A stretch of 37,751 bases of DNA from a virus: the IMG/VR virus record IMGVR_UViG_3300008339_010012, positions 1 through 37,751 of that record, one strand, 5' to 3'. Under the pieces are notes generated by a model that had not been told where the DNA came from, made no database searches, and saw only the letters and a list, made by a program, of their open reading frames with translations. This document shows, in pieces, positions 7,512-13,249 of the stretch. Position numbers and translations under genes: made by a program. Every line of letters begins with the position of its first letter. The first letter of the stretch is position 1.

Positions 7512-8072
7512 TTATTCTAAAGTAAAATGACAATACATATTCGCATAGTAATTTCCGTTAAAAGGGGTTTCTCTACCATGAAGACATAATGCTGATTCAT
7601 AATAAACGCATTCTCCAGGTTCAATTATTACTTGATTTTTTTCTCCATAATGATCAATAATATCAAACAACCAAGGTTCACCATCTAAATCAACACTCAT
7701 ATTCACACTGATATGATGAGTCTCTTTTCTGTCGGTATGCATTTTTAATGTAGCGCCATGCTTGTAAAAACGTATCCCATACACAATGCCTTTTGGATTA
7801 ATTTTTGCTCCAGACCAATCTGAAAGAGCTTGGTACATTTCTTCAAGTACTAGCTTCCCAATTTCAGGAAACCTGTTTAACGATAAAAAATCAGTAGCAA
7901 ATTCATGACTCTCTGATTTTATCCAATCTTTTAAACCTGAATTTTTAGTATCAGAATACTCCAACTCTCTTTCGTGTTTATGATTCTTTAAAGCTTCTTG
8001 AATTAAAGACCATGAACGTTCAGGAATCTTGGCTTTTAAAAAACCTTTTTCTGTAAACTTTTGGATATTCAT
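7512..8072 (-). CDS. 2-oxoglutarate/Fe(II)-dependent oxygenase
   Basis: 186 residues. The double-stranded beta-helix core shows the iron triad H112-x-D114 (motif KMHTDRKETHHIS) and H165 (CLHGRETPF), with R167 two residues after the distal His placed to bind 2-oxoglutarate. YGIRFYKHGATL just before the triad is typical of prolyl/lysyl-hydroxylase-like members. Such enzymes hydroxylate Pro, Lys, Asn or small molecules using O2. Its ATG overlaps the upstream stop by 4 nt. With a GalNAc-T-like enzyme, GT2 and sulfotransferase directly downstream, it may create hydroxyl acceptors on a protein or modify a sugar; this is inference from context. Confidence 0.8.
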   Translation of the reverse strand: MNIQKFTEKGFLKAKIPERSWSLIQEALKNHKHERELEYSDTKNSGLKDWIKSESHEFATDFLSLNRFPEIGKLVLEEMYQALSDWSGAKINPKGIVYGIRFYKHGATLKMHTDRKETHHISVNMSVDLDGEPWLFDIIDHYGEKNQVIIEPGECVYYESALCLHGRETPFNGNYYANMYCHFTLE

Positions 8073-8461
8073 TTTGAATTATAGTCTACTTTTACGGCTT
8101 TATTTTCAAAACCTTTGCCCATTTCATCAAAATGTTTAGCGCCTTTTCTCTTTTTAGAATAATCATCTAGATAATTCTTTTTAACTGGATCAACTCCTCC
8201 AGCTTGAGCGGCTCTACGCGAACTCATTTCAGCACTGTAATCTAGCATATCTCCAACAGAACCCTTTTTAGATGCAGTCCTTTCAACAAATTTTTGAGAA
8301 CTGAATTCATCGGTTCTAGTGTCGATACTAGCATTAGGAGAGTAGTATACTCGATCCCATTTAAAACCTGTCGAGTCAATAAATTCATGAACATCATTCA
8401 TACCTTGAAAGATGTCAACCTGTTCTTCTGTTTCAGGATTACGATAAGTGTAAAGTGGCAT
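8069..8461 (-). CDS. FmdB-like small protein without its zinc cysteines
   Basis: 130 residues. The N-terminus has the FmdB layout: MPLYTYRNPETEEQVDIFQGM, then a short helix and KWDRVY. Normal FmdB proteins carry two CxxC pairs forming a zinc ribbon, but no Cys is present here. The rest is a charged, Lys-rich tail, probably disordered, ending in KVDYNSK. Similar cysteine-free versions occur in other phages, as I recall, with unknown function. It begins 14 nt downstream of the minus-strand terminator at 8475-8504, so it is either expressed by read-through or from a very short internal promoter. Confidence 0.65.
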   Translation of the reverse strand: MPLYTYRNPETEEQVDIFQGMNDVHEFIDSTGFKWDRVYYSPNASIDTRTDEFSSQKFVERTASKKGSVGDMLDYSAEMSSRRAAQAGGVDPVKKNYLDDYSKKRKGAKHFDEMGKGFENKAVKVDYNSK

Positions 8462-8474
8462 AACGATACTAAAG

Positions 8475-8504
8475 AAAAAGACGGGTTTTTCAACCCGTCT
8501 TTTT
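8475..8504 (-). terminator. Rho-independent terminator after the SSB/glycosyltransferase genes
   Basis: A 13-bp perfect stem (arms 8475-8487 and 8492-8504) with a 4-nt loop. The core is GACGGGTT paired with AACCCGTC, flanked by A and T runs that supply the U-tract on the minus strand. It lies 8 nt after the stop of the DUF551-like gene and separates the nucleotide/SSB genes from the glycan cassette. The A/T runs on both sides mean it could also work on the plus strand, although no plus-strand gene ends here. Confidence 0.85.
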
Positions 8505-8511
8505 TAAGAAT

Positions 8512-8766
8512 TTATTTTGGTAATTTCGGCAGAGAAATCCATCTTTTTAATGATTTATCATCTTCCATTTCCATTTCAAAATAAAAGTTATTTTTTCCAT
8601 TATCCATTGGACAGCATTGAAGCATCATAGTACACCAACTCTCTCCATACTCATCCCAAACAGCAAGGGATAACCAAGGCCAACCAAAATCCCCAAGAAT
8701 TTGAGTTCCGTCTCTCGGAGCTTTATCTGGATCAAACCAAGAGTCGGATGTTGAAAGTACTTTCAT
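8512..8766 (-). CDS. DUF551-like small protein
   Basis: 84 residues with the spacing of DUF551-type phage proteins: W-F-D-P-D-K-A-P-R-D-G-T-Q-I-L near the N-terminus, a central LAVWDEYGESW strand, and a terminal K-R-W-I-S-L-P-K-L-P. In that family the pattern W...P..G..vl...W...W....thWmplP is diagnostic; the function is unknown. It lies 2 nt downstream of the GT-B gene and is followed by a strong terminator, so it is the last gene of its transcription unit. Confidence 0.65.
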   Translation of the reverse strand: MKVLSTSDSWFDPDKAPRDGTQILGDFGWPWLSLAVWDEYGESWCTMMLQCCPMDNGKNNFYFEMEMEDDKSLKRWISLPKLPK

Positions 8767-8768
8767 AT

Positions 8769-9842
8769 TTACCTTACTTTGCTTAGGATCTGTTCAAGAG
8801 TCTTCTCGTATGTCAAGTCCTTGCCAAGAGCAAAACCTTTCTCATTAGAAGTTCCAACAAGCTTTTCGGCTTTTTCAAAAGCTTCAATCGCTTGATCTTC
8901 AGTCCAATCAAAGAATTCACCTTGATTGAATAACTGACCCTTAGAAAAGAATACCCCATCAACTGCTGGGATTGTTCCGCTAGGTTCAATCAAAACAGAA
9001 TTTTCTGAAGTCGCCCAATCTTTGTGAGACGTTGCGTTTAAAACAACAGACCACTTACCAAGACATGTTGCGTTAAAGCTGGGAAGGTTCCAGCCCTCTG
9101 CTCCCGAAAGTCCTGTCAAATCAATATCAATTGCGTTGATAAAGTCATTGACTTCCTCATTACTTTTTAAGTAAGGTAAGAAATTAATATTATTATATTG
9201 CTTTCCTTCCAATACATTGCCAAGAATGTTTTTCATCTGATCCTCTTTAAAGAAAGGATTAGTGACACAACAACTCAAAAGATACTTTGGATTATTGCCA
9301 TACTTCTTTAACCAAGTTTTAATGATTTTACCTGTATGTTTGCGGTGTTCGAATTTACCCATCAAACCAAAATGGATTCGATTCTGTAGATACTTCTTAC
9401 CTGTTAACTTAAAGTCTTCATCAAAACCTAGCGTGAAAAGTTCCGTATTATCGCAACCAGCTTCTCGAAACTTATTTAAAGAATACTGAGAAGAAAAGAA
9501 TGTTTTAGTCTGTAGACTAGTCAATGTCTTTTCAAAATCAGTAGGCTCAGAACACTCATAGAATGTAACGAGATGCTGATCGCGAGTCTTACGATTATCG
9601 CTTCCATTTAAGTGCCATAGCTTAATAGAAGGAATATCTTTCTTGAGAAATTTAAACCTTTGGTCAATGCTATTTTGCAACCAAGATGCGAATTCTGGAT
9701 TCAACTTAAATGCAGAAGCGTCGATATTATTCCCTGTCGGGAACAGTCCAACTTCATAACCTTTCTTCCACATTTCGCGGAGAAGATTAATTGCTACATT
9801 TCCAAACGATAGGGAGTTAACTGGAGCTTCTACTAAGAACAT
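8769..9842 (-). CDS. GT-B glycosyltransferase, group 1-like
   Basis: 357 residues. The N-terminal Rossmann half opens with VEAPVNSLSFGNVAINLLREM, the Gly/Asn loop and helix expected for the acceptor domain. The C-terminal half starts at HFGLMGKFEHRKHTGKIIKTWLKKY (about 157-181). The donor-site motif is LSGAEGWNLPSFNATCLGKW (about 264-283), equivalent to the E-G-x-x-x-x-x-x-E-A element of GT4 enzymes, but the second Glu is not obvious. It is probably a nucleotide-sugar-dependent transferase of unknown specificity. It sits between SSB and the DUF551-like gene, away from the other glycan genes. Confidence 0.8.
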   Translation of the reverse strand: MFLVEAPVNSLSFGNVAINLLREMWKKGYEVGLFPTGNNIDASAFKLNPEFASWLQNSIDQRFKFLKKDIPSIKLWHLNGSDNRKTRDQHLVTFYECSEPTDFEKTLTSLQTKTFFSSQYSLNKFREAGCDNTELFTLGFDEDFKLTGKKYLQNRIHFGLMGKFEHRKHTGKIIKTWLKKYGNNPKYLLSCCVTNPFFKEDQMKNILGNVLEGKQYNNINFLPYLKSNEEVNDFINAIDIDLTGLSGAEGWNLPSFNATCLGKWSVVLNATSHKDWATSENSVLIEPSGTIPAVDGVFFSKGQLFNQGEFFDWTEDQAIEAFEKAEKLVGTSNEKGFALGKDLTYEKTLEQILSKVR

Positions 9843-9845
9843 AAA

Positions 9846-10268
9846 TTAAAATGGAATATCGTCGTCAGCACCTACTGGGCTAGAATCTTGAGAGTTAGTT
9901 TTTGATGTCTTCTGCGGTGCTGGAGATTCTTGTTCTTCAGTTTCAGAACCTTCTTTATTTGTCTTTTCGAAACGAGGAAGGAAGTTGACTCGATCAGCAG
10001 TAATGAAAATCTTGCTAACCTTTACCTTGTCCTTGTTTTCATAGTTATCAACCTGCAAGCGACCATCTACAGCGATATTAGAACCCTTCTTGAGGACTCG
10101 TCCACAAGTCTCTCCTTGCTTATCCCATACATCTACATTGATATATAGAGTATCCCTATTTTTTTCATTATAGGCCATACGAAGAGATGTGATTGTCTTG
10201 CCAGTATTAGTTTGGCGAACTTCTGGATCAGCGACCAGATAACCTGCGAGGATTACTTTGTTAATCAT
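9846..10268 (-). CDS. ssb: Single-stranded DNA-binding protein
   Basis: 140 residues. An OB fold spans residues 1-105 (NKVILAGYLVADPEVRQT start, INVDVWDKQGETCGRVLKKGS middle, and a G-R-L-Q-V-D-N-Y strand), as in bacterial-type SSB. The tail is Glu/Gln/Ser-rich and ends in D-D-D-I-P-F, the conserved tip that binds host partners such as RecQ, primase and exonuclease. Keeping that tip suggests the phage protein can replace host SSB. The first codon overlaps the sigma-factor stop by 8 nt (ATGATTAA), so the two proteins are translationally coupled. Confidence 0.95.
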   Translation of the reverse strand: MINKVILAGYLVADPEVRQTNTGKTITSLRMAYNEKNRDTLYINVDVWDKQGETCGRVLKKGSNIAVDGRLQVDNYENKDKVKVSKIFITADRVNFLPRFEKTNKEGSETEEQESPAPQKTSKTNSQDSSPVGADDDIPF

Positions 10269-10827
10269 ATTTAAAATGTTTCTTTGTTTCTTTAATGAAT
10301 CTTTTGTGAATGTTAATACAACCTTGTATTGACAAGTTTAATACCTTAGCTATTTGTTTCCAAGGTGTCAACTTATATCTTGCTCCATCTTTATAACGCA
10401 TTTGAACTATTTTTCTTACGCGATGGTCTTCACTTTTTTCCGCTAAATCAAAAATCATTTTCAAAATTTCATCGTCGCAAAAATCTTTAATTTTATCCTT
10501 ATCAAATAAAGATTCAGACTGCGAACTAATATCGCAGTACTCGTACCTTTTGGATTGATTATAAATATTCAAACATTTCCATCTGATACTGTTACCAAGA
10601 TAGGTGCTAAATTTTATTTCTTTATTTGGATCAAATTCTAAAGCCGCTTGATAAATGGCATAATCTTTCTCATCAATAATATCGTTTTTATTTACATTAG
10701 CTTTTTCAGAGATTGTCTGATTAACTATTTGTAAATAAATTCCAGAGTGTCTGGATATTAATTCTTTTAAACAAGACTCATCCTTGTCTATTTTGATTTT
10801 TTCGATAAGGGATAAGTCGTCCGCCAT
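10261..10827 (-). CDS. Phage sigma-70-family RNA polymerase factor
   Basis: 188 residues. Region 2 is recognisable by a DIIDEKDYAIYQAALEFDP stretch followed by FSTYLGNSIRWKCLNIY (about 49-92), equivalent to the core-binding and -10-recognition helices. A variable linker follows. Region 4 is a helix-turn-helix at about 138-180, with MRYKDGARYKLTPWKQIAKVLNLSIQGCINIHKRFI. Short sigma factors of this kind redirect host RNA polymerase to phage middle or late promoters. It overlaps the dNMP kinase gene by 40 nt upstream and SSB by 8 nt downstream. The promoter it reads is unknown; no strong repeated motif was found. Confidence 0.8.
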   Translation of the reverse strand: MADDLSLIEKIKIDKDESCLKELISRHSGIYLQIVNQTISEKANVNKNDIIDEKDYAIYQAALEFDPNKEIKFSTYLGNSIRWKCLNIYNQSKRYEYCDISSQSESLFDKDKIKDFCDDEILKMIFDLAEKSEDHRVRKIVQMRYKDGARYKLTPWKQIAKVLNLSIQGCINIHKRFIKETKKHFKYD

Positions 10828-11390
10828 TTATTAATGTCCTCCATATTAAAGCACGCCTCAAAAAAGGCGAAACAATAATCGGTTAAATTTTCTTTATGAT
10901 CTTCTCCAAAAGTGTCCCATGTAAAACAGACAGACGCTTTCTTTTGCAATAAAGGGTCGTTCATACTCTCCTCGCTATTAGCTGGTAGAATGTATCCATC
11001 TCCATTAGCGCGAGTAATATGAATCAATAAACCACCTTGATCGAGAATCCACTGAGCCTCATTGTTATAACGAATATCGGAGACAATAGAAATCGTATCG
11101 TCTTTTAGATTTTCAGTTAATTTTTCAATCCAGCAGTTAGGATTTAATTCGCGGCGAAGATGAGTACCGTAGCTGACAAGAAATGGCCGAATGATTTTCT
11201 TTTCGTCGTCATCCTGCGTAAAAGAATTAATCCCAATATTTTTAAACAAAAAAGACTTGACTTCTTTTTTAAGTTCATCGGCCAAAGCATAGCGTTTAGC
11301 TTTGATTCCGCACTTTTTAAAGATTTCTACAAATCCATTTGCTAGAGTATCTTTGCCGCTTCTTGCGACTCCTGAAATTCCAATAATCAT
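10788..11390 (-). CDS. Deoxynucleoside monophosphate kinase
   Basis: 200 residues. It starts with a P-loop, GISGVARSGKDTLANGF (Walker A around 7-14), in the style of the T4 gp1/dNMP kinase family, which phosphorylates dNMPs to dNDPs. Further motifs are VSYGTHLRRELNPNCWIEKL, a lid-like Arg-rich helix, and SIVSDIRYNNEAQWI, a Walker-B-like strand. Host dNMP turnover products become dNDPs for RNR-derived dNTP pools. It lies 2 nt after the MazG-like gene and is followed by the sigma gene with a 40-nt overlap. The substrate range is not readable. Confidence 0.85.
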   Translation of the reverse strand: MIIGISGVARSGKDTLANGFVEIFKKCGIKAKRYALADELKKEVKSFLFKNIGINSFTQDDDEKKIIRPFLVSYGTHLRRELNPNCWIEKLTENLKDDTISIVSDIRYNNEAQWILDQGGLLIHITRANGDGYILPANSEESMNDPLLQKKASVCFTWDTFGEDHKENLTDYCFAFFEACFNMEDINKWRTTYPLSKKSK

Positions 11391-11392
11391 AA

Positions 11393-11728
11393 TTAAAATT
11401 GTTTATTGCCATGCTTGTATGCACGGGTTTTATTCATTTCGTTTTTTGCTACAATAGCTTCCGCTAATCTCCACCCACGCGCTTGAGCCATATCGATACA
11501 GCGAATAATCACATCAGCTAGTTCAGCTTCTGCTCCGCTAAATTCTGGAATTTTATCATCAGGAGGATTACCGTGTCGTAGAGCTTCTAAAGCCTCAGAA
11601 GCTTCAGAATGAATCAAGGCAATAAGTTCGCCGTTGTTCCTTTCTTCATCCCACCAACCTTTGCTGCAAGCAACATGATGCATCTCAAGGGCTAAATCGT
11701 TAAAACTGGATATAAATTGATCGTTCAT
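11393..11728 (-). CDS. MazG-like nucleoside triphosphate pyrophosphohydrolase
   Basis: 111 residues. The all-alpha fold shows the metal-binding signature in two helices: LIALIHSEASEALEALR (E-x-x-E pattern) and EAELADVIIRCIDMA (E-x-x-D pattern), with KGWW at the N-terminus. It hydrolyses NTPs or dNTPs to monophosphates and pyrophosphate. In phages it is often proposed to lower ppGpp or to tune dNTP pools. Its ATG shares one nucleotide with the stop of the upstream gene. It stands with the dNMP kinase, as expected for a nucleotide-metabolism cluster. Confidence 0.9.
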   Translation of the reverse strand: MNDQFISSFNDLALEMHHVACSKGWWDEERNNGELIALIHSEASEALEALRHGNPPDDKIPEFSGAEAELADVIIRCIDMAQARGWRLAEAIVAKNEMNKTRAYKHGNKQF

Positions 11729-12012
11729 TATTTATTAGATTGAATAAGTTCTTTAGCCATGTCATGAAATCCTGCGTCAGCTAAAACCGTAGGCGAATAG
11801 ATATACGAACAAGAATCGTCGTTTTTATTTATTTCTTGGCAAGAAATCATCATACCTATATTAAAATGATTATCTTTCTTACAAGCACGGTTGACTGCTT
11901 CGGAAACAGCCAAAGCTGCTGCCTCAGATTCGTCTTCTGCGTTGATTACAGTGAGCCAATCTGCACTTTGGCAGATGAACAGTTTTTTAAGGTTACTCTT
12001 TGAGATTATCAT
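11728..12012 (-). CDS. Hypothetical protein, first gene of the leftward operon
   Basis: 94 residues; not recognised. An N-terminal segment (KKLFICQSADWLTVINAEDE) precedes an Ala-rich helix (SEAAALAVSEAVNRAC), then a strand (FNIGMMISCQEI) and a C-terminal helix. The Trp and Ala-helix arrangement suggests a small alpha/beta fold. It is the first gene transcribed leftward from the control region, and its stop/start junction with the MazG-like gene (shared nucleotide) implies coupling. No function can be proposed. Confidence 0.6.
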   Translation of the reverse strand: MIISKSNLKKLFICQSADWLTVINAEDESEAAALAVSEAVNRACKKDNHFNIGMMISCQEINKNDDSCSYIYSPTVLADAGFHDMAKELIQSNK

Positions 12013-12228
12013 AAAAGGAAAAAGCTTCGAAGAAGCTATTTATGCGAAAGGAAATTTAAAGAAATTAGCATAAATTATTCTTAGCAATTTAGCGTTCGGA
12101 TTTCAATAACGTTAGGGGTACGAGGGGCAGAACCCACTTCTTGCTTAGATTTCCCAGGAAAATCAAAAATTGTTGTTTAGAAAAGAATTACTGATATAAA
12201 GGTTATTATCGTTGACATTGAAAAACAG
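12013..12228. promoter_or_regulatory. Divergent control region between the two gene blocks
   Basis: About 216 nt separate the leftward and rightward blocks, so promoters for both must lie here or in its edges. On the minus side there is a hairpin, AGCTTC-GAA-GAAGCT, within 12022-12037 just upstream of the first leftward ATG, and an A/T-rich leader without a Shine-Dalgarno. The rightward -35 candidate TTGACA lies at 12212-12217. In the middle (12081-12176) is a protein-like open stretch without an ATG, described separately. No clear minus-strand promoter was found. Confidence 0.6.
12081..12176 (-). other. Protein-like 31-codon open stretch without ATG (remnant or unusual start)
   Basis: On the minus strand an in-frame TAA (12177-12179) is followed by 31 codons that read like real protein (for example F-D-F-P-G-K-S-K-Q-E-V-G, then P-R-T-P-N-V-I-E-I-R) and end at TAA 12081-12083. 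There is no ATG, GTG or TTG in frame; the third codon, ATT, is the only conceivable start. It is GC-richer than the surrounding leader. It may be a decayed gene end or a rare ATT-started small protein just ahead of the leftward operon. It could also be chance. Confidence 0.3.
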
Positions 12229-12239
12229 ATGTGTAATAT
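12212..12239 (+). promoter_or_regulatory. Candidate promoter of the ribonucleotide reductase operon
   Basis: TTGACA at 12212-12217 is an exact match to the sigma-70 -35 consensus. After 16 nt comes TAATAT at 12234-12239 as a -10 (4 of 6 consensus positions). Transcription would start near 12246, just upstream of the ATG at 12250, which would leave almost no leader. This favours the ATG at 12250 over the one at 12229. An alternative -10, TATAGT at 12237, has a 19-nt spacer. Confidence 0.5.
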
Positions 12240-12249
12240 AGTCGCCCTT

Positions 12250-13236
12250 ATGAGTAAAAACCATTCCATCTTCGAAGAACAGATTTCTAGAAAACCTAAT
12301 AGGTATCCTTGGACAGAACAGTTTATTGAAGCCATGCACAATGGTTTCTGGACAGACAAGGAATTTAATTTTAAATCTGACGTTCAACAATTTAAAGTAT
12401 CGCTTACAGATCAAGAGAGAGAAATTATTGTTCGAACTCTATCAGCTATAGGACAAATTGAAGTTGCTGTTAAAACGTTTTGGGCTAAACTAGGAGAAAA
12501 TTTGCCACACCCATCTCTGCAAGATTTAGGTTATGTAATGGCAAATGTAGAAGTCATTCATAATTCTGCTTACGAACGTCTCTTAAAAGTATTGGAGTTA
12601 GAGGATATTTTCGAAGAGAATCTTAAATTAGACTTTATTCAAGGCCGTGTAAAATATTTGCGCAAATATACTCACAGATTCTATAAAGATTCTAAGAAAC
12701 AATATTTGTATGCTTTAATTCTTTTCACACTCTTTGTTGAAAATGCAAGTTTGTTTAGTCAGTTCTATGTTATTAATTGGTTCGCTCGTTTTAAAAACGT
12801 TTTAAAAGACACTGACCAACAGGTTAAATATACTCGTAATGAAGAGAATATCCATGGTCTTATCGGAATCAAAATTATCAACACAATTCGCGAGGAACAT
12901 CCTGAATTGTTTGACGAAGAATTGGAAGAAAGAATCGCTAACGAAGCTCAGGAAGCTTACAAGGCAGAAAGCAAAATCATTGATTGGATGATCAACGATA
13001 TGAATGAAGAAGGTTTATCTGATTTAGTTCTAAAAGAGTTCATCAAGAATCGTATTAACTCGTCCCTTGAACAAATTGGTTTCAAAAAGGCATTTGAGAT
13101 AGATTCGGAGATTATTAAAACTACCCGCTGGTTCGACGAAGAATTGCACGGTAATAATATGACTGATTTTTTCCACAGCCGCCCAACGGAGTATGCTAAG
13201 AAGAACAAGAGTTTTGACGAAGACGATTTATTTTAA
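12250..13236 (+). CDS. nrdB: Ribonucleotide reductase class I, beta (R2) subunit
   Basis: 328 residues from the Met at 12250 (the ATG at 12229 lies upstream of the likely transcription start). It houses the diiron/radical cofactor of class I RNR. Ligands on that numbering are E71 (motif IGQIEVAVKTFW), E101 and H104 (NVEVIHNSAY), E164 (LFVENASL), E199 and H202 (NEENIHG). Radical-bearing Tyr108 sits in HNSAY, four residues after H104, as in E. coli R2. The first ligand appears to be Glu where E. coli has Asp84. As I recall, the same IEVxVKxFWG pattern is typical of Bacteroidota NrdB. It is cotranscribed with nrdA, 13 nt downstream. Confidence 0.92.
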   Translation: MSKNHSIFEEQISRKPNRYPWTEQFIEAMHNGFWTDKEFNFKSDVQQFKVSLTDQEREIIVRTLSAIGQIEVAVKTFWAKLGENLPHPSLQDLGYVMANVEVIHNSAYERLLKVLELEDIFEENLKLDFIQGRVKYLRKYTHRFYKDSKKQYLYALILFTLFVENASLFSQFYVINWFARFKNVLKDTDQQVKYTRNEENIHGLIGIKIINTIREEHPELFDEELEERIANEAQEAYKAESKIIDWMINDMNEEGLSDLVLKEFIKNRINSSLEQIGFKKAFEIDSEIIKTTRWFDEELHGNNMTDFFHSRPTEYAKKNKSFDEDDLF

Positions 13237-13249
13237 TTAATTAAAACCT

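Noticed and set aside
12037-12115. Leftward sigma-70 promoter in the control region
   Set aside because: The best candidate, TTGAAA with 17-nt spacing to TAAGAA on the minus strand, matches the -10 consensus poorly, so it was not listed as a feature.
12229-12249. ATG at 12229 as the nrdB start
   Set aside because: It would place the start upstream of the predicted transcription start and overlap the -10 element. The extra seven residues do not resemble the family; the Met at 12250 begins the conserved part.
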